Part shown: positions 8,716 through 16,841 of the stretch, piece after piece
Layout of the letters: each line of letters starts with the position of its first letter
Numbering within the stretch: the stretch's first letter is position 1
NCBI GenBank assembly: GCA_009838965.1
Contig: VXQP01000095.1
Location: forward strand, 1 to 38,464
Reading direction: 5' to 3'
DNA length: 38,464 bases
Source of the DNA: Chloroflexota bacterium
GTDB lineage: Bacteria; Chloroflexota; Dehalococcoidia; Lucifugimonadales; Australimonadaceae
Notes under the pieces: generated by a model
What the model saw: only the letters and a program-made list of their open reading frames with translations
The model's database searches: none
What the model was told of the DNA's origin: nothing
Program-made: the position numbers and the translations under genes

Positions 8716-11325
8716 GTGGCCAGCCCCGTCCGCAAGCAGTACCTGGAGATAAAGTCGCGCTACCCGGATGCGTTGCTCCTGTACCGCATGGGCGACTTCT
8801 ACGAGACGTTCGACGAGGACGCCCGGCTCGCCGCGCGGGACCTCGAGATAGTCCTCACGCAGCGCGACATGGGGCAGGGCGAGGTCGTTCCCCTCGCGGG
8901 CATCCCGTACCACGCGCTCGACAGCTACCTCGCGAAGCTCGTGCGCAAGGGTCACCGCGTCGCCATCGCGGAGCAGACGAGCGAACCGGACGGCAGGACG
9001 CTCGTGAGCAGGGACGTCGTCCGCGTCGTCACTCCCGGCACCGTCATCGAGCCGGGGATGCTGGACTCCGGCGCGAACAACTATCTCGTTGCCGTGGCGC
9101 CGGGCGGCGTACAGTCCGGCATCGCGTTCGTGGACATCACCACCGGCGAGTTCGCGGTGGCGCAACTGCCCTCCGGCGCAGTGCCGCAGGAGATCGCCCG
9201 GCTCGCTCCTTCAGAACTGCTTCTTGCTGAGGGGGGCGAGGTTCCTGCCTTCGCAGGAATGACGGAAGGGGCAGGAATGACGGAGACCCACGTGACGCGC
9301 GTGAACGGGGCGAGCTTCGCGCCGAACGCCGCGCGGCGGCGGGTGCTCGACCACTTCGGCGTACGCTCGCTCGACGCGTTCGGCTGCGAGGGGCTGGAGT
9401 TCGCGACCGCCGCCGCGGCGGTCGTGCTGGACTACGTGGGCAGCACGCACATGGCCGCGCTGCCCCTGCTGACCGGCCTGCGGACGTACTCGACCGACGC
9501 CTTCATGGCGCTCGACCCGCAGACGCGGCGGAACCTCGAACTGTTCGAGGGAGGCCGCTGGGGCGCGAAGGGACAGTCGCTCCTGAGCGTGCTCGACAAC
9601 ACGCAGACGCCGATGGGAGCGCGGCTGCTCCGGCGGTGGGTCGGTCAGCCGCTGCTCGACATCGACGCGCTCGAACGCCGCCTCGACGCCGTTGCGTGGC
9701 TGCACGCTTCGGACGTTCGGCGCCAGCGGATACGGGCAGAGCTGGCCGAGGTGTCGGACCTGGAGCGCGCGGTGCAGCGTATCGGCACGGGCGTCGCGTT
9801 CCCGCGTGAATTGGTGGGGCTGCGGCGCTCGCTGGAGCGCGTGCCGGCGCTGCTTGCGCTGCTGGAGGAAGCAGGGGACGATCTGGCGTGGCTCACGTCG
9901 GAGTTGGACCCGTGCGCGGGCGCGGTGGAGCGCATCAAGGCGACCATCGTTGATGACCCGCAGGGCGACGTGGGGCAGGGGAGGGTCGTTCGCGAGGGCT
10001 ACTCCGAGGAGATGGACGAGGTGCGGATGGCCGCGCAGGATGCGCGCTCCTACATCGCGGGATTGGAGCGGAAGGAGCGCGAGCGCACCGGCATCCCCAA
10101 CCTCAAGGTCGGCTACAACAAGGTGTTCGGCTACTACCTGGAGGTCTCCAACGCCCACAGCGCGAGCGTGCCGGACGACTACGTCCGCCGCCAGACGCTC
10201 GTGAACGCGGAGCGCTTCTATACGCAGGAGCTGAAGGAGCACGAGAACCGCGTGCTCAGCGCGGGCGACCGCCTGCAGGAGCTGGAGACGGCTATCTACA
10301 AGCAGGTCTGCCGCGAGGTTGCGTCGCACGCTTCGGAGATACTCGCGACCGCCGCCGCACTCGCGACGCTCGATGCGCTGTTGTCGCTGGCCGAGTCCGC
10401 GGTGCGCTACGGCTACGTGCGGCCCGTGCTCGACGAGAGCGAGCGGCTCGTGTTGCGCGACGCCCGCCACCCCGTTGTGGAGCGCTTCCTGCCCAGCGGG
10501 GCGTTCGTCCCGAACGACACCGACCTCTCCACGGACGAGAATCAGTTGGTGATCCTCACGGGCCCGAACATGGCGGGGAAGTCCACCTACCTGAGGCAGG
10601 TAGCGGTTGCGGTGCTGATGGCGCAGATCGGCTCGTTCGTGCCCGCGGCGGAGGCGCACGTCGGGCTGGTCGACCGCATCTTCACCCGCGTCGGCCTGCA
10701 GGACGACCTGGCATCGGGGCAGTCCACGTTCATGGTCGAGATGGTCGAGACCGCCGCGATACTCCACCACGCGACCCGGCGGTCGCTCGTGATCCTGGAC
10801 GAGATAGGCCGGGGCACGTCGACGTTCGACGGCCTTTCCATCGCGCAGGCGGTGGCCGAGCACATCCACGACGCTTCCCGCCTCGGCTGCCGGACGCTGT
10901 TCGCGACGCACTACCACGAATTGACGACGCTGGCCGACCGTCTGCCGCGCGTCCGCAACCTGAGCGTTGCCGTCTCCGACCGCGACGGCGAGGTGGTCTT
11001 CCTGCACCGCATCGTTCACGGCGGCGCGGACAGGAGTTACGGTGTGCACGTGGCGCAACTCGCGGGCCTGCCGAGACCGCTCATCTCGCGGGCGAAGGAG
11101 CTGCTTGCGGAGCACGAAGGCATGCCCGCGCCGGGCCGCCGCGCTCGAGGGAAGCGTCCGCTGCCGGGCGCGCCGCCCCAGAGCGCGATGGCGCTATTCG
11201 GCGGCGTCTCACCGGAGGCGTCGCGCATCCTCGCTGAACTGCGTGAGCTGGACCTGGACGACCTCACGCCGCGCCAGGCGCTCGACAAGCTTGCGGAACT
11301 GCGGGAGCAGGCTGGAGAGGAGTGA
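8716..11325 (+). CDS. mutS: DNA mismatch repair protein MutS
   Basis: Recognises base mismatches and small loops and starts mismatch repair. The 869 residues carry the mismatch-reading F-x-E motif in MGDFYETF near residue 31, the connector, lever and clamp regions, the Walker A motif GPNMAGKST near 616 and Walker B LVILDEIGRGTST near 691, and a C-terminal helix-turn-helix and dimerisation tail. Start GTG at 8716: a TAGAAT -10-like box ends 6 bases upstream, so the mRNA could be nearly leaderless. Residues of about 175-190 (EVPAFAGMTEGAGMTE) are encoded by a copy of intergenic repeat R2 inserted in frame in the linker between the mismatch-binding and connector domains. All catalytic motifs are intact. 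Confidence 0.96.
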   Translation: MASPVRKQYLEIKSRYPDALLLYRMGDFYETFDEDARLAARDLEIVLTQRDMGQGEVVPLAGIPYHALDSYLAKLVRKGHRVAIAEQTSEPDGRTLVSRDVVRVVTPGTVIEPGMLDSGANNYLVAVAPGGVQSGIAFVDITTGEFAVAQLPSGAVPQEIARLAPSELLLAEGGEVPAFAGMTEGAGMTETHVTRVNGASFAPNAARRRVLDHFGVRSLDAFGCEGLEFATAAAAVVLDYVGSTHMAALPLLTGLRTYSTDAFMALDPQTRRNLELFEGGRWGAKGQSLLSVLDNTQTPMGARLLRRWVGQPLLDIDALERRLDAVAWLHASDVRRQRIRAELAEVSDLERAVQRIGTGVAFPRELVGLRRSLERVPALLALLEEAGDDLAWLTSELDPCAGAVERIKATIVDDPQGDVGQGRVVREGYSEEMDEVRMAAQDARSYIAGLERKERERTGIPNLKVGYNKVFGYYLEVSNAHSASVPDDYVRRQTLVNAERFYTQELKEHENRVLSAGDRLQELETAIYKQVCREVASHASEILATAAALATLDALLSLAESAVRYGYVRPVLDESERLVLRDARHPVVERFLPSGAFVPNDTDLSTDENQLVILTGPNMAGKSTYLRQVAVAVLMAQIGSFVPAAEAHVGLVDRIFTRVGLQDDLASGQSTFMVEMVETAAILHHATRRSLVILDEIGRGTSTFDGLSIAQAVAEHIHDASRLGCRTLFATHYHELTTLADRLPRVRNLSVAVSDRDGEVVFLHRIVHGGADRSYGVHVAQLAGLPRPLISRAKELLAEHEGMPAPGRRARGKRPLPGAPPQSAMALFGGVSPEASRILAELRELDLDDLTPRQALDKLAELREQAGEE
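9241..9280. repeat. R2 repeat inside the mutS reading frame
   Basis: GTTCCTGCCTTCGCAGGAAT at 9241-9260 is the R2 palindrome with small changes, followed by GACGG as in the intergenic copies and a second partial GCAGGAATGACGG. It is read through in frame in mutS. Confidence 0.75.
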
Positions 11326-12290
11326 CGTGGACGCGCTCGTGTTCGTGAGACGACAACAGCCTTGCCAGATCAGTTACTGACTGCGGCAAGACTGCGCTAT
11401 TCCCGTCGCCCTACTCGCTATAGACGTGAGAGATTATACCGTTTGAAAGTCGTATATATTCGGTCGCTTCATGCTTCCCCGAACAGGAATAATTCGACTT
11501 CATCTACGGTAGCATGCCGGGAGTCGCATTCACAGAGGGCTTCTGTGCACAGGACAGCATGGAGAAGGTCCAGACCGCCCTCGTCTGCCTGACTCTCCTG
11601 CAGGAGCCCAAGCAGCGTGTAGACTCCATCATGCTCTATCACACCGGAATCATCTTCAGTTTCCCACACAAGCTTCATGTCAAGCACCTCGATCCCAAGA
11701 TACATCACTCCTATATGCCGTGTCAATGCGCTCACGATATACAGGGTTGGCATAGCGTGCAACACGTAGCCTTATCACGCTCTCTGAATCCAGGCAGCGC
11801 TCTCCTGTTTCTTCCGTAACACTTATCGCGCATACGATGCGCTACAGGGGTTTTACTCCTGCATGATGCGCAAGTGCCTACGTTTGCAGGCTGCTGATAT
11901 CTGGATATATATACACTATCCTCGCATCAACCGCAGAGGCCTTTAGTGCAATGAAACTTCCGTGCCTGCATCGCCGTATCTGACGATATGTCTCCCTGTT
12001 CCGGGCATTGTCTGTCTTCAATAACTACCGGCTTTGCGGTATGATTTTGTGACATCAGATCTGTCGACTTCATGCGTCCCGCCCTTGCCCGGCACGACAG
12101 ACGCGCCGCTCCGGACATGTAGATAGTTGTATCATTAGAGAAGCGGTCGCAAGCACGTTCATGCCTCCGGCGAACGAGCGTTCCTGTGATGGTACGTGAG
12201 CGCCTGTGCCATACCTCTCAGCACAGGCAAAAATCAGGATGAGTATCGCTGTCACCGGGGCTGACGCGCTGGGCGATAACGGAGGGAGAC
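11326..12290. other. Less GC-rich, gene-poor interval
   Basis: About 965 bases between mutS and the next recognisable gene have clearly more A and T than the surroundings, with runs such as GATATATATACAC near 11900. One minus-strand gene can be argued (11469-11753). Small inverted repeats occur at 11828-11842 (GCGCAT/ATGCGC) and 12202-12228 (GCCTGTGC/GCACAGGC, 11-base loop). Nothing else is recognised. The composition suggests acquired or decaying DNA. Confidence 0.5.
11469..11753 (-). CDS. Hypothetical protein, orphan in a less GC-rich island
   Basis: A 94-residue open frame that I do not recognise. It starts at the ATG at 11753 (a GTG at 11765 would add four residues). It reads like protein rather than noise: an N-terminal hydrophobic stretch (TLYIVSALTRHIGVMYLG), an acidic middle (WETEDDSGVIEHDG) and a C-terminal segment rich in Leu, Cys and acidic residues ending in VELFLFGEA. 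Third codon positions are far less G/C biased than in mutS or the genes downstream, which points to foreign origin. No partner gene is adjacent. It could also be a fragment of a larger lost gene. Confidence 0.4.
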   Translation of the reverse strand: MPTLYIVSALTRHIGVMYLGIEVLDMKLVWETEDDSGVIEHDGVYTLLGLLQESQADEGGLDLLHAVLCTEALCECDSRHATVDEVELFLFGEA

Positions 12291-12792
12291 ATGAATCGAG
12301 ACGGCGTCCTGGGGAGGGTTCGAGGCGGCGTCGCCGGAGCTGGCGCGACTGGGGCGGGGACTGTTCGACGAGACGGGGCTGGTGATGCTGGGGACGATAC
12401 GCAGGGACGGCTCCCCGCGCGTCAGCCCCGTGGAGTTCTTCATCTTCGCGGGCGAACTCTACCTCGGCATGATCTGGCAGTCTTACAAGGCGCAGGACCT
12501 GCAGCGCGATCCCCGGTGCATGGTGATGAGCACGGTGCACGACCGGATGCTGAAGGACGGCGAGTTCAAGATCGCGGGCATCGCAGCCGAGGTCACGGAC
12601 GAGGCGGAGCGGCAGGCATGGTCTGCGGCGCTCCTCGAGCACATGGGTTTCTCGCCGGAAAACGGCGGCGAACCGTACCATCTGTTTAAGATCGGTATCC
12701 TCACCGCCTCGTTCGCGAAGGTCGAGAACGCCGACTGGTTCCGGCTCTCCTGGCGCGCCGGAGATCAAGCGGGACTTGCGCATGGCGGCTAG
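12291..12792 (+). CDS. Pyridoxamine 5'-phosphate oxidase-fold protein, apparent frameshift at the start
   Basis: A split-barrel flavin- or F420-binding protein of the PNPOx-like superfamily, shown by GLVMLGTIRRDGSPRVSPVE, the usual first two strands, then LYLGMIWQSYKAQDLQRDPR. The intact frame from the ATG at 12382 (136 residues) lacks the first helix. That helix (WGGFEAASPELARLGRG then LFDETG) is encoded in the same frame back to 12295, where it meets an in-frame TGA (12292-12294) that overlaps an ATG at 12291 preceded by GGAGGGAG. Removing one A near 12294 would give ATG-ATC-GAG and a protein of about 166 residues. This is either a base-call error, a real start-codon mutation, or an unusual start. 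The substrate is unknown. Confidence 0.7.
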
Positions 12793-12833
12793 AATAGGCC
12801 TTATTGAGACGTGAGCAGCGCGGGAGGTACGCG

Positions 12834-13622
12834 ATGGCGTCAGAGTCGAAGGCCAATGGCAAGGCGGAGATGGGCCTCGCCGAGCGGTTCGCGCTGCATC
12901 CGGAGACGGACGAGCCGGAGGAGTTCCTCGGCGGGCCGTACAACCTCTCGGTGTGGAAGCCGAAGGACGCCGAGCACCGCCAGTTCCAGGAGAACGCGCC
13001 GAGGGCGGGTGAGCCGATGCCGGACTTCACGCTGCCCGTGCTGGACGGCGGCGAACTGACGCTGTCGTCGCTGCGCGGCAAGCCGGTGATGATCGAGTTC
13101 GGCTCCGTCACCTGACCGCCATGCGTGGCGGAGTCTCCGTCCATGGAAGACCTTGCGAGCAGGTATGCGGACGACGCGCACTTCCTGTTCATCTACACGC
13201 GGGAGGCACATCCCGGAGAGTATTACCCGCCCATCCACTACTACGAGCAGAAGGTGCTGCACGCGCGCTCGTTCAGGGAGCGGCTGGGTATAGGGCGCAC
13301 CATCCTCGTGGACTCGGTACAGGGGAAGGTGCACCGGGTGTTCGGGGGCGTGTCGAATATGTCGTGGATCGTCGACCACACGGGGCGCATCGCCTACCGG
13401 GCGGCGTGGACGGTGGCGGACGACATCGAGCGCGCACTCCAAGAGGTGCTGCGAGCTCGGATGCTGAAGCGCGAGGGGCAGTCCGCGGTGGTGTTCTACC
13501 GGGAGATCGTGGGCCTGCGTACGATGCGCGAAGGGCCGCCGGACGGGCTGCCCCGGTACATGGGCGGCGAGGTCGCCGCGCGGCAGTTCGAGGCAGCCCG
13601 CCGCAAGACCGAGCGGGCGTAG
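12834..13622 (+). CDS. Deiodinase-like thioredoxin-fold selenoprotein (UGA at 13113 read as Sec94)
   Basis: The frame is open from 12834 (GGGAGG 6 bases upstream) to 13622 apart from one TGA at 13113-13115. Read as selenocysteine it gives 262 residues. Residues 62-93 (MPDFTLPVLDGGELTLSSL, then VMIEFGSVT) are the start of a thioredoxin/peroxiredoxin fold, and the UGA falls exactly at the active site: G-S-V-T-U94-P-P-C97. Iodothyronine deiodinases have FGSCTUPPF at this place. The sequence after the UGA continues that family's pattern (FLFIYTREAHP matches the deiodinase I-Y-x-E-E-A-H-P), followed by VDHTGRIAYRAAW. Pro-Pro-Cys makes a U-x-x-C redox pair. The likely role is a selenol-dependent reductase or peroxidase; deiodination itself is not implied. 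An FmdB-type gene follows 10 bases later. Confidence 0.88.
13116..13145 (+). promoter_or_regulatory. Candidate bacterial SECIS hairpin of the deiodinase-like gene
   Basis: Just after the UGA, bases 13124-13126 and 13127-13132 pair with 13143-13145 and 13136-13141 (one bulged C at 13142). This gives about nine base pairs closed by the 3-base loop GUC at 13133-13135. The loop starts 17 bases after the UGA and begins with G, as expected for a SelB-binding bacterial SECIS. A competing hairpin CCGCC/GGCGG (13116-13120 with 13127-13131) is possible. Paired by eye. Confidence 0.65.
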
Positions 13623-13632
13623 GGGCTGGTAC

Positions 13633-14019
13633 ATGCCGATCTACGAGTTCAGGTGCAACGCGTGCGGCGCGAAGTCGTCGGCCTTCTTCCGGGCGATGCG
13701 TTCGGATGCGGCGGCGGCGTGCGGCCGCTGCGGGAGCGCCGATACGCGGCGGCTCTTCTCCACGTTCAAGGTCCGGATGCCGCGTCCCGGCCCTGACCAG
13801 CTCAACAAGGCAGAGCTGCTGGACGGCGTCGACTACACCAACCCCGCCTCGATGGCGAACTTCTTCCGCAAGATGGGGAGCGCCTTCGACGACGAGCCGA
13901 ACGAGCACATGGACGAGATCGTGGGGCGGCTCGACCACGGCGAGCCGGTCTACAAGGCGCTGGACCTGGACATGGGCGGTCACGCCGGCCACTCACACGG
14001 GCCGGCTTCGGACGAGTAG
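13633..14019 (+). CDS. FmdB-family zinc ribbon protein
   Basis: A 128-residue protein beginning MPIYEFRCNACGAKSSAFFR, the standard FmdB/CxxC_CxxC_SSSS zinc ribbon, with the second pair in CGRCGSADTRRLFSTFKV. The four Cys should bind one zinc ion. The family is often called a regulatory protein but its function is poorly known. The C-terminal half (NKAELLDGVDYTNPASMANFFRKMG) is longer than usual and ends in a His-rich tail (GGHAGHSHG). It starts 10 bases after the deiodinase-like selenoprotein and is probably in its operon. Confidence 0.8.
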   Translation: MPIYEFRCNACGAKSSAFFRAMRSDAAAACGRCGSADTRRLFSTFKVRMPRPGPDQLNKAELLDGVDYTNPASMANFFRKMGSAFDDEPNEHMDEIVGRLDHGEPVYKALDLDMGGHAGHSHGPASDE

Positions 14020-14039
14020 GGCGCTTCGCTGCGCCTCTA

Positions 14040-14153
14040 ACCCTCACCCGCCGCGACAAGCGCGTCGACCTCTCCCAGGGGGCGAGGTGGGGGAAGGGCG
14101 CCCACAAGGGACGCCCCTACACCAAGCGAGGTCCTGCCTCCGCAGGAACGACG
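14040..14153. repeat. Repeats R3 and R2 downstream of the FmdB gene
   Basis: R3 (14040-14092, CCCTCACCCGCCGCGACAAG...) is followed by AAGGGACGCCCCTAC and then an R2 variant (14131-14153, GTCCTGCCTCCGCAGGAACG). No gene lies in this gap. Confidence 0.7.
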
Positions 14154-14177
14154 AAGTCCTGGGACGTAGGAGAAAGC

Positions 14178-14207
14178 AGAGAGGGGCAGGATATCCTGCC
14201 CCTCTCT
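14178..14207. terminator. 30-bp perfect palindrome between converging genes
   Basis: Each half is AGAGAGGGGCAGGAT and its exact complement; the centre is between 14192 and 14193. It lies between the FmdB gene (plus) and the amidohydrolase gene (minus), 25 bases beyond the latter's stop, and would serve both directions as a terminator hairpin. No long T-tract follows on either strand, so a protein-binding site is also possible. Confidence 0.6.
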
Positions 14208-14232
14208 CGTTCCGGGCGTTGCCGGGTTTCGC

Positions 14233-15273
14233 CTAGTCGGGGACGTTGGCGAACGCGGGGAAGACCTTCAGCGGGTTCTTGTTGACAATGGTGAGCTTGT
14301 CCTCCTCCGACAGCGAGGGCAGGTAGTCGATAACCGGGAGCAGGTTGTCGGAAGTGAGGCCGACGCCCGTGTGGGACGGGTGGTCGCTCTCCTGCCGGAC
14401 GTTGCGCCCTGAGCCGGGGGCCTCGGTGCCGAACGCCATGTTGGCGACGCCCCACTGCTTGATGGCGAGCTCCAGGTAGTCGATGTCGTAGGTGCAGGTG
14501 TCGAAGAAGAGGTTGTCGCCTTCCCAGTTGCCCCGGTGGCGGGAGGAGGCGATGAACCGGTCCAGCGCTCCGCCGGCGTGGGCGATGCAGATGCGGAGGC
14601 CGGGGAACTTCGTGAAGATGTCGCTGTAGGCGAGGATGCGGGTCGCGAGGAACGTCTCGACGACGAAGCCGACCTGGTAGTTGCCGGGGATGTGCCCGAT
14701 GCGGGGGTCCAGGCAGTTCGTGCCGTGGATGAACACGGGGACGTTCCACTCCTGGCACTTCTCGTAGACGGGGTACCAGTAGGGCTCGTGCATGCCGGGG
14801 GAGTTGTGGCGGCCGTCAGGGTCCGGGCTGAGGTAGGTGCCCACGAAGCCGTACTCCTTGACCGTCTTTTCGAACTCCGGGAGGGCGTTGCTCAGGTCCG
14901 GGGCTTCGGCGATCTGCGGCAGCATGGATGCACCCAGGTAGCGCGTGGGGAAGTTGTCGACCTGCTTCTTGATGGTGTCGTTGGTGAACTCGCACCACGG
15001 GCCGTACAGATTGCGCGGCATCCAGCCCATCATCGTGAAGGGCCGGGGACCGATGACCTGGACGTCGATGTTGCGCTCGTCCATGTACTCGGTGTGCATG
15101 GTGTTCGTGCGCATGAACGCTTCGTCGCTGAACTCGCCCGACCCGGAGCCTGTCGCTCGCAGCGGGCTTTCACCGACATGGCCGGAGGAGAATCCCCCGA
15201 CGATCCAAGTGCGCACCGAGTTGGGCGCCGATACGTGGCCATGGACATCGAAAACCTTCGTGCCTTTGAACAT
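14233..15273 (-). CDS. Amidohydrolase 2 family metal-dependent hydrolase/decarboxylase
   Basis: A 346-residue TIM-barrel enzyme of the amidohydrolase-related (ACMSD-like) family. The N-terminal metal motif is D-V-H-G-H (residues 9-13). A second expected ligand is in VPVFIHGTN and a third in CIAHAGGALDRFI. The family holds hydrolases and non-oxidative decarboxylases of aromatic acids. The substrate here is not evident, but the next upstream gene on the same strand is a Gfo/Idh dehydrogenase, a common pairing in ring- or sugar-acid catabolism. GGAGGAGG lies just before the ATG. Palindromic TATCGATA sites lie about 150 bases upstream. Confidence 0.85.
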   Translation of the reverse strand: MFKGTKVFDVHGHVSAPNSVRTWIVGGFSSGHVGESPLRATGSGSGEFSDEAFMRTNTMHTEYMDERNIDVQVIGPRPFTMMGWMPRNLYGPWCEFTNDTIKKQVDNFPTRYLGASMLPQIAEAPDLSNALPEFEKTVKEYGFVGTYLSPDPDGRHNSPGMHEPYWYPVYEKCQEWNVPVFIHGTNCLDPRIGHIPGNYQVGFVVETFLATRILAYSDIFTKFPGLRICIAHAGGALDRFIASSRHRGNWEGDNLFFDTCTYDIDYLELAIKQWGVANMAFGTEAPGSGRNVRQESDHPSHTGVGLTSDNLLPVIDYLPSLSEEDKLTIVNKNPLKVFPAFANVPD

Positions 15274-15405
15274 GTCCTCCTCCTGATACCCGCTGCGAGA
15301 GCGGCTGTGTTAGTGAGACGCACAGCGGCTGGAAGTTCCCCCTCGTCTGCGTCGCGCCGTTACGTCGCGCGGAGGGTAGTCCTTCCAGCCGCTGGTTGCA
15401 ACCTT

Positions 15406-15449
15406 TGTATCGCTAGCGCTGTATCGATACATGGAGTTATCGATACAGC
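15406..15449. promoter_or_regulatory. Clustered TATCGATA palindromes, probable operator
   Basis: TGTATCGATACA (15420-15431) is a perfect palindrome. A second TATCGATA lies at 15438-15445, 16 bases further on, and a half site TGTATCG at 15406. The two full sites also form a 12-bp perfect inverted repeat GCTGTATCGATA/TATCGATACAGC with an 8-base loop. The cluster lies between the Gfo/Idh gene and the amidohydrolase gene, in the latter's upstream region. A dimeric repressor site or an attenuator hairpin would both fit. Confidence 0.5.
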
Positions 15450-15459
15450 ATGATACTGG

Positions 15460-16740
15460 TCATGCCACGAGCACACCTGCCTCCGAGGGGAGTTGGTCGA
15501 ATATCTTGGCGTTGGCGTACTGCGGGTGCACGGGCACCTGGTGTTGCAGCTCGATCATTCGGCCGGTCTTCCCGGACTCGATGACCGCGAGTGTCGCCTC
15601 CAGGGTTGCCATCCCCCACTCCGGTGTGTGGTAGACCGGCGCGCCGTTGACGACCGCGTCGTACAGCTCCTTGAGCTCGGCGCGGCGGTTCATCGCCCAT
15701 CCGGACGGCGGCTTCAGGTCGATCGTGTGGTGGCCCTCGTTGTCGTAGATGGTGATGCCGTAGGCCGAGCGGGTGATGTCGCCTCGCTCGCAGGAGACGA
15801 CCACGAAGCCCGGCTCGGCGGGCACCCAGGGCTCGCCGCCGGGGTCGCGGTTCTGCCCCTCGCGCTTGAACACCTCGACCTCGCGCTCGCCGCCGATGCG
15901 TATCGCCTGCTTGTCGGACTCCTCGTCGCGGGTGCCGGTGATCATGCCGTCGCGCACGAGGATGCGCTCCGCCTCGTCGTAACGCTGGCGGTCGTGCCCC
16001 CACGGGACGAGCTGCGCGCCCATGAAGTAGCCGTGCGCGTTGTGGATGATGGTGGAGACGGCGCCGTTCTCGAACTCGAACAGCGCGGAGTAGTAGCCGG
16101 GGATGGGGCGCTCCGGCATCCACTGGCCGACGACGCCGCGGACGTTCTTGACCATGCCGCCGCCGAGCAGTCGGACGGTGTCGATCTGGTGCGGGCCCTG
16201 CCGGTAGACGAGTCCGCCGCCCTGCGCGAGGTCCAACTCCTCCGAGACGCGGGGGCGGAGCAGCCAGTCGGTGTAGGCCATGAAGTTGATGGCCTTGACC
16301 GCGCCGAGCTGGCCGGACTCGATGATGCTGTACATCTTGCGGAAGGGCGGGATGAACGAGCGCGTGTGGCCGGCGATGAGCACGTTGCCGGTGCGCTTCG
16401 CGGCGTCGCACATCGCCTGCGCCTCTTCGAGGTTGAGCGCCATCGGCTTCTCGACGACGACGTGCTTGCCGTGCTCGAGCGCGTAGATGGTCATGGGCGC
16501 GTGGAACCTGTTCGGGGTCGAGATCCAAACGGCCTCGACGTCATCGTCCTCGCACAGCTCCTCGATGCTTGCGTAAGCCTTCGCCTCGTAGCGGGCCTGG
16601 AAGCGCTCCCGCGTGAGCGGGTTGATGTCGGCCCCGGCGATGAGGTCGATCTCCTCCATCTGCTCGAAGGCGGGGAGCATCTCCGTGCCGCCCACACCGA
16701 TGCCTGCCATAGCCACGCCGAGTGTTCGCTTTGTGGTCAT
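15460..16740 (-). CDS. Gfo/Idh/MocA family NAD(P)-dependent oxidoreductase
   Basis: A 426-residue dehydrogenase. The N-terminal Rossmann fold shows AMAGIGVGGTEMLPAF, and the family's catalytic Lys is in VVVEKPMAL (E97-K98-P99), after WISTPNRFH. The C-terminal half is the usual alpha/beta substrate domain. Family members oxidise or reduce sugars, inositols, dihydrodiols or related alcohols. The substrate is not identifiable here. It lies about 190 bases upstream of the amidohydrolase on the same strand and may belong to the same catabolic unit, although the operator-like palindromes between them suggest separate control. Confidence 0.88.
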   Translation of the reverse strand: MTTKRTLGVAMAGIGVGGTEMLPAFEQMEEIDLIAGADINPLTRERFQARYEAKAYASIEELCEDDDVEAVWISTPNRFHAPMTIYALEHGKHVVVEKPMALNLEEAQAMCDAAKRTGNVLIAGHTRSFIPPFRKMYSIIESGQLGAVKAINFMAYTDWLLRPRVSEELDLAQGGGLVYRQGPHQIDTVRLLGGGMVKNVRGVVGQWMPERPIPGYYSALFEFENGAVSTIIHNAHGYFMGAQLVPWGHDRQRYDEAERILVRDGMITGTRDEESDKQAIRIGGEREVEVFKREGQNRDPGGEPWVPAEPGFVVVSCERGDITRSAYGITIYDNEGHHTIDLKPPSGWAMNRRAELKELYDAVVNGAPVYHTPEWGMATLEATLAVIESGKTGRMIELQHQVPVHPQYANAKIFDQLPSEAGVLVA

Positions 16741-16841
16741 ATCGCTCTCCTTGCGCCAGCGTTAGTGTTCCCGCCCCTCTGCATCCCCCGGGCGAGACTA
16801 TCCGGCAGTGTTATACACCCGCGCGCGCAAGAGCGCCACGC

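Noticed and set aside
11514-11819. Plus-strand 101-residue open frame in the less GC-rich island
   Set aside because: Rich in His, Ser and Cys with no domain pattern; the minus-strand frame over the same bases has a more protein-like acidic composition.
12202-12228. GCCTGTGC/GCACAGGC hairpin as a rho-independent terminator
   Set aside because: The stem is followed by A residues on the plus strand, and on the minus strand the T run precedes rather than follows the stem.
12834-13622. Two separate genes, a 93-residue protein and a 165-residue protein starting at the GTG at 13125
   Set aside because: They share one frame, the break is a single UGA at a known Sec position, and each half alone is an incomplete thioredoxin fold.
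13121-14236. A 371-residue plus-strand open frame overlapping the selenoprotein and FmdB genes
   Set aside because: Arg/Gly-rich shadow of two genes in another frame, extending into a repeat.
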